Assembly (NCBI RefSeq): GCF_003339845.1
Contig: NZ_PPTR01000002.1
Span: 124,001-188,000 of the forward strand
Length of the DNA: 64,000 nucleotides
Direction: 5' to 3'
From: Gordonibacter sp. 28C
GTDB lineage: Bacteria > Actinomycetota > Coriobacteriia > Coriobacteriales > Eggerthellaceae
Each line of letters starts with the position of its first letter. Position 1 is the stretch's first letter. Position numbers and translations under genes: made by a program. A model generated the notes under the pieces. The model was not told the DNA's origin, made no database searches, and worked only from the letters and a program-made list of their open reading frames with translations. Below, piece after piece: positions 52,960 through 61,072 of this stretch.

Positions 52960-53208
52960 TCAGCGCCGCAGCGGCGGACAGGAGCCCCGAGCGGTCGAGG
53001 CGTCGCGACAACGCCCGGACTCCATGAAGCGAACCAACGCCGCGTGCCGGGCGTCGTAGGCGGCCAGCAAATCGGCGACCACCTCGCCCTTTGCTTCGAT
53101 CGCCTCGAGCATCCTTCTGTCCTCGCCCCGCTTCCATTCCCGGTACCTGGCCATATCGGTCCGATCCTCGTGCAGCTTCTCGATCAGCGGACTGCGCGCG
53201 CTCTCCAT
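52960..53208 (-). CDS. Hypothetical protein, 82 aa
   Basis: Short, highly charged helical protein (LIEKLHEDRTDMARYREWKR, then EAIEAKGEVVADLLAAYDAR) that is probably a coiled coil. An ATG at 53208 and a GTG four codons upstream (53217, next to GGAGGG) are both possible starts. It ends with arginine-rich residues. No family is recognised. An overlapping frame in another register (52925-53293) lacks protein character. Confidence 0.5.
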   Translation of the reverse strand: MESARSPLIEKLHEDRTDMARYREWKRGEDRRMLEAIEAKGEVVADLLAAYDARHAALVRFMESGRCRDASTARGSCPPLRR

Positions 53209-53571
53209 TCCGGCCACCTTCCCTCCAAACAATGCCCTCTTCTTTCTCTTGCTGGGCAGTATGCCACGGAATGAATTTCCAGCTGTACCGCAAACGGGAC
53301 AGCTGGACGAAAACCAGCCTGCGGGCCCTCTCCGCCGACTTGGATGAGTGGATCTTCTAGCAGCCCAACGTGCCGTCGAGCTTCTTTGGCGCTGAAGATC
53401 CTTCGACTCCGCGCCTACGGCGCTCCGCTCAGGATGACAGGGGGCTTCAGTGTCGCCGCATCGCGCGAACGCTTCAATCGGGTTCGCCTTGCACACTCCC
53501 GTGCGAGAATCCGATACAATGCACAGCGATATCTTTGACGCGACGCACGACGGAGAACCCGAGGAGAACCT
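53209..53571. other. Intergenic region with one repeat copy
   Basis: No gene is seen. It carries a single arm of the dispersed repeat at 53397-53444 and the helicase gene's ribosome site GAGGAG near its right end. Confidence 0.6.
53397..53444 (-). repeat. Dispersed extragenic repeat, single arm
   Basis: GATCCTTCGACTCCGC ... GCTCCGCTCAGGATGACAG, with an internal GCGCC-TAC-GGCGC hairpin. Same ends as the copies at 12.4, 18.8 and 38.3 kb. Confidence 0.75.
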
Positions 53572-55854
53572 TTGCAGATCGACTCGAAACAAACGCTCGA
53601 AAAACCGCCAACAGGTCAGGCGGCATACCCGACGCCGGACAGCCTGGCCCAAGAACTCGGCGAGAACGTCGGCGCTGGCACCAACGTCGGCACCAGCGCC
53701 GCGCCCCCAAGCGAAAGCCCCTCTGACCAGGCCGACGACCCGATCTTCGCCGAAGAGCAGCGCCATCTCTCCGAAACCTACGGCACGCTCCAAGCCATCG
53801 GGCGCAACCTCGTGCGGCAGATGGAGAAGGCGCGCCAAGAGGCGGCGGCCGACAAGAAGGCCATGGCGGAGGAGCTGGCGCCCAACCTGGCCACCTACGC
53901 CGACGCCATGGAGACCTACGCGGATTTCGCGGCCATGAACCGGGTGATCGACGGCTACAACCTGGCGCAAGATGCCAACGCCGAGGAACTTGCCAAGGTC
54001 CAGCTGCTGCTGAAGCAGCCGTACTTCGCGAAGGTGATCCTGCAGTTCAAGCCCGGCCAGGAGCCGAAGGAGCTCTATATCGGCAACGCCGGCATCTCCG
54101 ACGAGAACTACCGCCGGCTCGTGGTGGACTGGCGCTCCCCCGTCGCGGAGACCTACTACAACCAGGACAACGGCCGCACGTCCTACCAAGCCGACGGGCG
54201 CACCATCACGGCCGACCTCAAGCTGCGCCGCCAGTTCGACATCGAGGAGGACCGCCTGCGCGCCTACTTCGACACGAGCGTCGCCATCCAGGACTCGCTC
54301 TTGCTCGCGTCGCTCTCCAAGCGGCGCACGGCGCAGATGCAGGCCATCACCGCCACCATCCAAAAGGAGCAGAACCTGGTCGTGCGCCACGAGGACGTGC
54401 CCGTGCTGCTGGTGAGCGGCATCGCCGGCAGCGGCAAGACCAGCGTGCTGCTGCAGCGCATAGCCTACCTGTTCTACCAGAACCGGGGTAGCCTGGACCC
54501 CTCCGAGGTGTTCCTCGTCACGCCGAACCCGGTGTTCGAACACTACATCGCAGGCGTGCTTCCCGACTTGGGCGAGCGCAACCCCGAAACCCTCACCTGG
54601 GACGAGTTCGCGAAAAAGCTGTTGCCGCCCGATCGCGGCAGCGGGGATGTCAACGTGCCCCTCGAGGCGCTGGCGCGCATAGACGACGCCGTCGCCGCCT
54701 TCGAGTTCGACGCCAACGACTTCAAGGACATCCGCTGCGCCGACACCCGGCTCGTCTCCGCGGACCAGGTGCGCAAGGTCGCGGCGAAGTTCAGCCGCAT
54801 CCCGGCTGGCCCGCACCGCGTCACGCTCATGCGCGAGGAACTGCATGCGCGCCTGGAAACCCGCCTCAAGCAGATGGCGGCCACCGACGAAGTGCTCGAC
54901 GAGCTCTCGGCTCTGGATACGGACGAGCAGCTGCGGATATTCCACGAGCTCATCGCTCCGGCCGACGAACAGGAGGAGCGCGCCCTGGCGCTGCGCTTCC
55001 TGACCGACCGCTACGCGAACGCGTTCGAAGCCGTCGAGCGCGACGACTGGCTGCGCATCGACCGCATAGGCATGCGCCTGCTGAACGTGCCCGGCCTCGC
55101 GCCCCTTGAATGGCTCTACCTCAAGATGGCGCTCACGGGCCTGGGCAACCCGGATGCGAAGTACGTGATGGTCGACGAGGTGCAGGACTACACCGCCGCG
55201 CAGCTCGCCGTGCTGGCGCGCTACTTCAGGCGCGCGCACTTCCTGCTGCTGGGCGACCCGAACCAGGCCATCGCGCCGGACACGGCGTCGTTCGACGACG
55301 TGCGCGCCGTGTTCTCGGCTGCACGCGGCCCTGTGGAGGAATGCCATCTCATGACGAGCTACCGTTCCACCCCCGAGATCACCGCGCTGTTCGCGAGCCT
55401 GCTCGAGCGCGAGGAGCGGTTGCGCATCTCGTCCATCCAGCGCGCCGACACGGCGCCGACCATCCTCGCGTGCCCCGACGAGGCCCGCTACGTCGCCGAG
55501 CTGCGCCGCGCCGTCGAGCAGGCGCGCGGCGAGGAGGGGCTCACGGCCGTCATCGTGCCGTGGAAGCACGAGGCCCGCCGTCTGCAAGCGCTGCTGGGCG
55601 ATGCGGCACCCGCACTCGTCGGCGAACACGACGAGCTGCCGGACGGCGGCGTGGTGCTCATCACGCTCAAGCTGGCGAAGGGCCTGGAGTTCGACCAGGT
55701 GATCGTGCCCGACGCCAGCGCGCGAACGTTCCCCGACGACCCGCTCGCCCGCCGCCGCCTGTACACCACCGTCTCGCGCGCCACCCGCAAGATCACCATC
55801 CTCGCCCACGGCGAACTCACGCCGTTGCTGGACGGCAAAGAGGCGCGCACCTGA
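53572..55854 (+). CDS. HelD-like superfamily 1 helicase (TTG start)
   Basis: 760-residue UvrD-related ATPase of the HelD/RNA-polymerase-recycling group. The N-terminal 55 residues are low-complexity, then a coiled-coil segment (EEQRHLSETYGTLQ to about 135) precedes the split helicase core: Walker A GIAGSGKTSVLLQ (283-295), VDEVQDYT (motif II), LLGDPNQAI (III), SYRSTPEI (IV), KLAKGLEFDQV (V) and TTVSRATRKITIL (VI). HelD proteins use the coiled coil to enter the RNA polymerase secondary channel. TTG 53572 follows GAGGAG. Stands before the antiporter gene but with 85 bases between. Confidence 0.87.
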   Translation: MQIDSKQTLEKPPTGQAAYPTPDSLAQELGENVGAGTNVGTSAAPPSESPSDQADDPIFAEEQRHLSETYGTLQAIGRNLVRQMEKARQEAAADKKAMAEELAPNLATYADAMETYADFAAMNRVIDGYNLAQDANAEELAKVQLLLKQPYFAKVILQFKPGQEPKELYIGNAGISDENYRRLVVDWRSPVAETYYNQDNGRTSYQADGRTITADLKLRRQFDIEEDRLRAYFDTSVAIQDSLLLASLSKRRTAQMQAITATIQKEQNLVVRHEDVPVLLVSGIAGSGKTSVLLQRIAYLFYQNRGSLDPSEVFLVTPNPVFEHYIAGVLPDLGERNPETLTWDEFAKKLLPPDRGSGDVNVPLEALARIDDAVAAFEFDANDFKDIRCADTRLVSADQVRKVAAKFSRIPAGPHRVTLMREELHARLETRLKQMAATDEVLDELSALDTDEQLRIFHELIAPADEQEERALALRFLTDRYANAFEAVERDDWLRIDRIGMRLLNVPGLAPLEWLYLKMALTGLGNPDAKYVMVDEVQDYTAAQLAVLARYFRRAHFLLLGDPNQAIAPDTASFDDVRAVFSAARGPVEECHLMTSYRSTPEITALFASLLEREERLRISSIQRADTAPTILACPDEARYVAELRRAVEQARGEEGLTAVIVPWKHEARRLQALLGDAAPALVGEHDELPDGGVVLITLKLAKGLEFDQVIVPDASARTFPDDPLARRRLYTTVSRATRKITILAHGELTPLLDGKEART

Positions 55855-55939
55855 CCGACCGCCGCAAGGGCGGGCTCGTCTCATAACGGTACCCATGCGC
55901 GGCGTTCGACGCGCACGACGACAAGAAGGAATGCGAATC

Positions 55940-57292
55940 ATGGAAGAGAAGAACGCGGCCGCCGCCCCCAAGGGCAACGTCAAGGCGCTGCTGCCCATCG
56001 GGGTGTTCCTGGTGCTGTACCTGGGACTCGGCATCTTGTTCGAGTACGGCATGGGCATTCCCATGGGCTTCTACAACATCCCCGTCGTGGTGATCTTCCT
56101 CGTCGCGCTCTTGGTGGCGTGCTTCCAGAACCGCAAGCTGCCCTTCGACGACAAGCTGTCCATCATGGGCCGCGGCATGGGCGACAAGACCATCGTCACC
56201 ATGGTGCTCATCTTCATGGTGGCCGGCATCTTCGTGGGCACCGTGGGTCGCGACAGCGCCGAAAGCGTGGCCTACCTGCTGCTTTCCGTCGTTCCCGTGC
56301 AGTTCGCCGTGGCGGTGCTGTTCGTGGTGAGCTGCTTCGTGTCGCTGTCGATGGGCACGTCCGTGGGCACCATCACGCTGATCACGCCCATCGCCGTGGC
56401 GGTGTCGTCCGCGTCCGGCTTCAGCCTGCCGCTGTGCGTGGCCAGCGTCATGGGCGGCGCCATGTTCGGCGACAACCTCTCGTTCATTTCCGACACCACC
56501 ATCGCGGCCTGCCAGGGCCAAGGCTGCCAGATGAAGGACAAGTTCCGCGAGAACTTCAAGATCGCCCTGCCGGCGGCGCTCGTGTCGCTCACCATCATCC
56601 TCGTGCTGTCGTTCGGCACCGACCTCGGCGGCAGCGTCGTGCACGAGTACGACCTGATCCAGCTCGTCCCCTACCTCATCGTGCTCGTCGGCGGCATCGT
56701 CGGCGTGAACGTGTTCGTCGTGCTGTTGCTGGGCATCCTGTCGGGCTCCATCATCATGGTGGCCACGGGCGCCACCGCCGCCACCGACCTGCTGGCCAAC
56801 ATGGGCTCGGGCGCCGCGGGCATGTTCGAGACGACGATGGTGGCGCTCTTGGTGTCGGCCATCTGCGCGCTCATCCGCGAGTACGGCGGGTTCGTGGCGC
56901 TGCTGAACGGCATCAAGAGCCTGTTCAAGAGCAAGAAGGGCGGCCAGCTGGGCATGGGCCTGCTCGTGGGCGCCATGGACATCGCCACCGCGAACAACAC
57001 CGTGGCCATCGTCATCTCGAACCCCATCGCAGCCGACATGGCGAAGACCTACGGCATCACGAAGCGCAAGACGGCATCGCTTTTGGACACGTTCTCGTGC
57101 GTGTTCCAGGGCATCCTCCCCTACGGCGCGCAGATGCTCGTGGCCATCTCGGCCGCTGCGGAGCTGGGGCATGCGGTATCGGCGTTCCAGATCATCCCGT
57201 TTCTGTTCTACCCGTTCCTGCTGCTGATCAGCTCGCTCGCGTTCATCTTCCTGGTGCCCGAGAAAAAGAGCCCGTCGGCGGCGACCTCGTAG
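55940..57292 (+). CDS. Na+/H+ antiporter, NhaC family
   Basis: 450-residue membrane antiporter with about eleven hydrophobic helices. Family motifs are SLSMGTSVGTITLITPIAV, GGAMFGDNLSFISDTTIAA (NhaC signature with Asp and Ser/Thr in a broken helix), GMFETTMVALLVSAICALI and ATANNTVAIVISNPIA. ATG 55940 is chosen because the AAGGA site abuts the ATG at 55931 and lies nine bases from 55940. Probably exchanges sodium or an organic cation/amine-type solute; NhaC family members vary. Confidence 0.87.
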   Translation: MEEKNAAAAPKGNVKALLPIGVFLVLYLGLGILFEYGMGIPMGFYNIPVVVIFLVALLVACFQNRKLPFDDKLSIMGRGMGDKTIVTMVLIFMVAGIFVGTVGRDSAESVAYLLLSVVPVQFAVAVLFVVSCFVSLSMGTSVGTITLITPIAVAVSSASGFSLPLCVASVMGGAMFGDNLSFISDTTIAACQGQGCQMKDKFRENFKIALPAALVSLTIILVLSFGTDLGGSVVHEYDLIQLVPYLIVLVGGIVGVNVFVVLLLGILSGSIIMVATGATAATDLLANMGSGAAGMFETTMVALLVSAICALIREYGGFVALLNGIKSLFKSKKGGQLGMGLLVGAMDIATANNTVAIVISNPIAADMAKTYGITKRKTASLLDTFSCVFQGILPYGAQMLVAISAAAELGHAVSAFQIIPFLFYPFLLLISSLAFIFLVPEKKSPSAATS

Positions 57293-57422
57293 ACGCCGCT
57301 CGTGCAGCCACTCGTGCAGAAACCGCGAATCGTCGGGCTATCTCTCCCCAACTGCGCACGGGGAGCTTTATACTGATACCTTCGTTGGCACAACAGGCAA
57401 CAGGCAAGGCGAAAGGCTACCA

Positions 57423-58847
57423 ATGGGCGGATTCTTCGGGGCCGCATCACATCACGATGTGGTGCTGGACGTGTTTTTCGGCGTGGACTACCACTCGCAT
57501 CTGGGGACGCGGCGTGCGGGCATGATCTTCCACGACAGCGAGGCTGGCTTCCAACGCGAGATCCACTCGATCGAGAACACGCCGTTCCGCACCCGCTTCG
57601 AGGACGACCTGCCCGGGTTCCACGGTTGCAGCGGCATCGGCTGCATCAGCGACACCGACCCGCAGCCGCTGCTCGTGCGTTCGCATCTGGGCACGTTCGG
57701 CATCACCACCGTGGGCGCCATCAACAACGCCGAACAGCTGGTGAAGGATTACTTCGAGCAAGGCGGCAAGCAGTTCATGGCCATGAGCTCGGGAGCGGTG
57801 AACACCACGGAGCTCGTCGCCGCGCTCATCAACCAGAGGGGCAGCTTCGCCGAGGGCATCAAGTTCGCCCAAGAGGTCGTCGAAGGCTCGCTCACGCTGC
57901 TCATCATGACCAGCGACGGCCAGATCATCGCAGCGCGCGACAAGGTGGGCCGCCTGCCCGTGCTCATCGGCAAGAACGGCGAGGGCTTCTGCATCTCGTT
58001 CGAGTCGTTCGCCTACCACAAGCTGGGCTACGACGACGAGTACGAGCTGGGGCCGGGCGAGATCGTCCGCGTGGACGCCGACGGATACGAGACCATCTCC
58101 CCCGCGGGAACCCAAATGAAGATCTGCGCCTTCCTATGGGTGTACTACGGCTACCCCAACTCGAACTACGAAGGCGTGAACGTGGAGGTCATGCGCTACC
58201 GCAACGGCGCGATCATGGCCCGCGACGAGGCGGCCGCTGGCGGCGTGCCCGACGTGGACTACGTGGCCGGCGTGCCGGACTCGGGCGTGCCGCACGCCAT
58301 CGGGTACTCCACCGAGAGCAAGGCCCCCTTCGGCCGCCCGTTCATCAAGTACACCCCCACGTGGCCCCGCTCGTTCATGCCCACGAACCAGGACGTGCGC
58401 GACCGCGTGGCCAAGATGAAGCTCATCCCCGTGCCCGAGCTCATCCGCGACAAAAGGCTCATGTTCGTGGACGACTCCATCGTGCGCGGCACGCAGCTGC
58501 AGGGAACGGTGAACTACCTGCACGAATGCGGCGCCTCCGAAGTGCACATGCGCTCGGCCTGCCCGCCCATCATGTTCGGCTGCAAGTACCTGAGCTTCTC
58601 GCGCAGCCGCTCCGAGATGGAGCTCATCGCCCGCCGCGTGATCCAGGAGCTCGAGGGCGACGAGGGCCAGCAGCACCTGGACGAGTACGCCGACAGCTCC
58701 ACCGAGCGCGGAGCGTGCATGCTGAAGTCTATCTGCGAGAAGATGGGCTTCGACTCGCTGGGCTACCAGTCGCTCGACGGCATGCTGGAGGCCATCGGCA
58801 TCGACCGGGAGAAGATCTGCACCTACTGCTGGTCAGGGAAGGAATAG
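57423..58847 (+). CDS. Amidophosphoribosyltransferase-like protein without the glutaminase cysteine
   Basis: 474-residue PurF homologue. The phosphoribosyltransferase half is intact: PRPP loop RLMFVDDSIVRGTQ and substrate segments GVPDSGVPHAIGY. Metal-site cysteines typical of Fe-S PurF also remain (MKICAFLW, and the C-terminal ICTYCW). The N-terminus is MGGFFGAASHHD where PurF has MCGxxG: the catalytic Cys that becomes residue 1 is a glycine. So it cannot use glutamine in the normal way. It may use free ammonia, another amine, or act in regulation. No purine genes adjoin it. Start ATG 57423 after AGGCTACCA. Confidence 0.85.
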   Translation: MGGFFGAASHHDVVLDVFFGVDYHSHLGTRRAGMIFHDSEAGFQREIHSIENTPFRTRFEDDLPGFHGCSGIGCISDTDPQPLLVRSHLGTFGITTVGAINNAEQLVKDYFEQGGKQFMAMSSGAVNTTELVAALINQRGSFAEGIKFAQEVVEGSLTLLIMTSDGQIIAARDKVGRLPVLIGKNGEGFCISFESFAYHKLGYDDEYELGPGEIVRVDADGYETISPAGTQMKICAFLWVYYGYPNSNYEGVNVEVMRYRNGAIMARDEAAAGGVPDVDYVAGVPDSGVPHAIGYSTESKAPFGRPFIKYTPTWPRSFMPTNQDVRDRVAKMKLIPVPELIRDKRLMFVDDSIVRGTQLQGTVNYLHECGASEVHMRSACPPIMFGCKYLSFSRSRSEMELIARRVIQELEGDEGQQHLDEYADSSTERGACMLKSICEKMGFDSLGYQSLDGMLEAIGIDREKICTYCWSGKE

Positions 58848-58969
58848 CCCGCCCGGCGCGCCGCGTCAGGCCCGAGGGGCATGCGTTGCCGCCCCTTCCG
58901 GATGCCTCGCATACGCGCGTGCGAGCGGCGTAGAAGCCGCGCGCCGGAGCAGTCCTACAGGAGGCCGCC

Positions 58970-59500
58970 GTGAGAACGTTCGTCGCTTTGCAGCTGCCGG
59001 AGGGCTTCGCCTTCGACGTGGCGGCCCTTGCCCGCCACCTGAGCGCCTCGGTCGAAGGCCGCTTCCTGCCGAAGGAGACCTACCACCTGACGCTCGCCTT
59101 CCTGGGAGAGATCGACGGGACGGACGTCGCCGCGGCGACCCAGGCCGTCGACGCCGCCTGCGAGGCGGTTCCGCCCATCCCCGTGAGAAGCGACGGCCTG
59201 GGCAAGTTCGGGCGCGCGAGCGACGCCACCCTCTGGCTGGGCATCGCGGCCGACCCCGCGCTCATGAACCTTGCCGCCCGGCTCCGCGACGAGCTGTCGG
59301 CGCGCGGCCTCGCCTTCGACGAGAAGCCGTTCAAGCCGCATGTGACCCTCGCCCGGCGGGCCCGCATTCCGAAAAGGGACCTGCCGCCGCTCGCGTTCCC
59401 GCGCGACGACGAGGCCGTCGCGGTCACGCTGTTCAAAAGCACGCTGGAACGCGAAGGGGCCGTGTACAAGCCCCTGCACACCGTGGAACTCGCCGGCTAG
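58970..59500 (+). CDS. thpR: RNA 2',3'-cyclic phosphodiesterase (2H family, GTG start)
   Basis: 176-residue 2H phosphoesterase, often called 2'-5' RNA ligase. The two catalytic HxTx motifs are HLTL (near residue 39) and HVTL (near 124), each at the centre of a symmetric half. FVALQLPEG at the N-terminus is typical. GTG 58970 follows AGGAGG at five bases. Bacterial members hydrolyse 2',3'-cyclic phosphates at RNA ends; the biological substrate is unclear. Confidence 0.9.
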   Translation: MRTFVALQLPEGFAFDVAALARHLSASVEGRFLPKETYHLTLAFLGEIDGTDVAAATQAVDAACEAVPPIPVRSDGLGKFGRASDATLWLGIAADPALMNLAARLRDELSARGLAFDEKPFKPHVTLARRARIPKRDLPPLAFPRDDEAVAVTLFKSTLEREGAVYKPLHTVELAG

Positions 59501-59588
59501 CAGGCGCCTGCCGCAACAGCGAAGTCCGCCGAGAGCGGGCGCGGCGGTATTCGATGCGGCTTTTCTGCCAAGAACCCCCTTTATTATT

Positions 59589-59611
59589 CCAGCTGTCCCC
59601 TTTTCGGTACA
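59589..59611. promoter_or_regulatory. Candidate WYL-regulator operator, copy 1
   Basis: Matches 60980-61002 at 20 of 23 bases. The dyad is TGTCCC-N6-GGTACA here (one mismatch from the perfect TGTACC-N6-GGTACA in copy 2). It lies upstream of the 59703 gene. Confidence 0.55.
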
Positions 59612-59702
59612 CATGAACCTGCCTTCGGCGTATATCCTGCACAGCAGCGAGAACGCGCGCCGTGCAAACGCACCGGCGCAAGCCGAGGGAAAGGAAGAGG
59701 AC

Positions 59703-59945
59703 ATGGGAGAGGCCGCACGCTGGAAAAAGACGGCGACGGAAGCCGTGATCCTGAAGTTCGACCCGAGCGCCGCCTGTCAGGTAAGCGTCGTGCGAACCTC
59801 CGCGCCGCGGCACGCGAAGCCCGCTCCCCCGCTTCGTCGCCGCTTGCGGGGCAGCATGTACGGCCTCTCGAAAAGCGAGCTTGCCTGGGCGCGCGGGGCG
59901 GGCGTCCTGCTGGCGGCCGTCTCCCTCGCCGTCGTGCTGCTCTAG
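59703..59945 (+). CDS. Small membrane-anchored protein, 80 aa
   Basis: 80 residues with a basic middle part and one C-terminal transmembrane helix (ARGAGVLLAAVSLAVVLL). Start ATG 59703 follows AAGAGGA; an earlier in-frame ATG at 59613 touches the operator-like sequence and has no ribosome site. No family is recognised. The operator copy at 59589-59611 suggests control by the convergent WYL regulator. Confidence 0.6.
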   Translation: MGEAARWKKTATEAVILKFDPSAACQVSVVRTSAPRHAKPAPPLRRRLRGSMYGLSKSELAWARGAGVLLAAVSLAVVLL

Positions 59946-59952
59946 CCGCTCG

Positions 59953-60936
59953 CTACTCGTACGCTTCCAGTATTCCCCGCAGGTAGTCCCGGTACTCCCG
60001 CGCGAGCGACTTCGGCTTCTCGATGCGCAGGCGGTCGCCGAACTGCGCGAGCCACCCGAAGAACGCGGGGCTCGCAGCGACCGCCACGTAGACGTGCGCG
60101 ACCCCTTCCCCCGCAGGCAGCGATTCCACGTCTTCGCCAAACCGGTCGATCACCGCGCCCATGGCCTCGTCGGTGGCCAGCAGCGTGGCGCGCACCGGCT
60201 CGCCGTCGTACATGCCGAACGCGCGGCTCGCCATCTCCTCCACGTCGAAGCCCGCGACGCGGACGTTCCGGCACGCGGGCTCGCCCGTCACCTCGATCTC
60301 GTCCATGCGATCCACGCGGTAGCTGGGGAAGCCGTCGTGCTTCTCGTTGTACGCCACCAGATAGTAGTAGCCGTCGGAGTACACGAGCCGCACGGGCGTC
60401 TCCACGTAGCGCGCGCCGCCGTGCTGCATGACCCGCCGCTTCGCCGCGTCGTACTTGAAGTAGAGAAACGATATCTTCCGACGCCGCGCCATGGCCTCTT
60501 GGATGCGGTCGACGTTCGCGAACACCGACTCGTTCTGCGTCTTGATGCGCCCCTCCACGTGCAGGCGCTTGTCCAGCAGCTTGCGCTGCCGCGCAGGCGC
60601 CAGCCGTTTCACGCTCCGCACGAGCGCGTCGCTTTTGCGCTGCGTGAGGAAGCGGGAGCTCTGCACCGCGTCCACCAACAGCAGCAGCTCCGGAAAGGCG
60701 AACTCGCGGCCCACGACGGCGTACTCCACCGGCTGGCGAGAAAGCGTGCGCACGTCCAGGCCGAACTCGCGCAGCGCCTCGAGGTCGCGGTAGACGGACT
60801 TGCGCTCGGCCGACACGCCCAGCTCCTCCAACCGCTCGATGAGCTGCGGCATGGTGAGCCCCCGCTCGGCGTCGGTCTCCTCCAGCAGCATCCTCATAAG
60901 GTACAGCAGCTTGAGCTTCTGGCGGTTGACCGGCAT
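59953..60936 (-). CDS. WYL-domain transcriptional regulator
   Basis: 327-residue regulator. The N-terminal winged helix (LLYLMRMLLEETDAERGLTM, LGVSAERKSVYRDLEALREF) binds DNA; the WYL domain (ISFLYFKYDAAKRRV, VRLVYSDGYYYLVAYNEKHD, SYRVDRM) is a ligand-binding SH3-like fold, and a WCX C-terminal extension follows (FGEDVES, FGWLAQFGDRLRIEKP). ATG 60936 follows AAGGGACG. Inverted-repeat half-sites lie just upstream (60976-61002) and match a site at 59589, so it probably regulates itself and the small membrane gene. Confidence 0.9.
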   Translation of the reverse strand: MPVNRQKLKLLYLMRMLLEETDAERGLTMPQLIERLEELGVSAERKSVYRDLEALREFGLDVRTLSRQPVEYAVVGREFAFPELLLLVDAVQSSRFLTQRKSDALVRSVKRLAPARQRKLLDKRLHVEGRIKTQNESVFANVDRIQEAMARRRKISFLYFKYDAAKRRVMQHGGARYVETPVRLVYSDGYYYLVAYNEKHDGFPSYRVDRMDEIEVTGEPACRNVRVAGFDVEEMASRAFGMYDGEPVRATLLATDEAMGAVIDRFGEDVESLPAGEGVAHVYVAVAASPAFFGWLAQFGDRLRIEKPKSLAREYRDYLRGILEAYE

Positions 60937-60975
60937 AGGACGTCCCTTCGATGGCGCGGCATAACGGAACACCAG

Positions 60976-61002
60976 TGTACCAGCTGTACCTCTTTCGGTA
61001 CA
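60976..61002. promoter_or_regulatory. Candidate WYL-regulator operator, copy 2
   Basis: Three half-sites: TGTACC at 60976-60981, TGTACC at 60985-60990 and GGTACA at 60997-61002. The last two form a perfect TGTACC-N6-GGTACA dyad, 40-66 bases upstream of the WYL gene start. It lies just beyond the ddh terminator. Confidence 0.6.
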
Positions 61003-61010
61003 GAAAGCAA

Positions 61011-61034
61011 ACGGACGGGCCGAAGCCCGTCCGT
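61011..61034 (-). terminator. Intrinsic terminator of the DAP dehydrogenase gene
   Basis: ACGGACGGGC (61011-61020), loop CGAA, GCCCGTCCGT (61025-61034); on the minus strand it is followed by the T-rich TTTGCTTTCTG. It lies 39 bases after the stop codon. Confidence 0.8.
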
Positions 61035-61072
61035 CGTCAACCGCTTCGCCCTGCCGGGCCGCCCCAGCGCCT

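Noticed and set aside
52925-53293. A 122-codon minus-strand frame over the 82-aa gene
   Set aside because: Arg/Gly-rich translation typical of an off-register frame; the other register gives a regular charged helix.
52960-56064. A 1034-codon minus-strand frame across the HelD and antiporter genes
   Set aside because: Most of it is the shadow of the plus-strand helicase. Only its last 82 codons, with their own start, look protein-like and are annotated.
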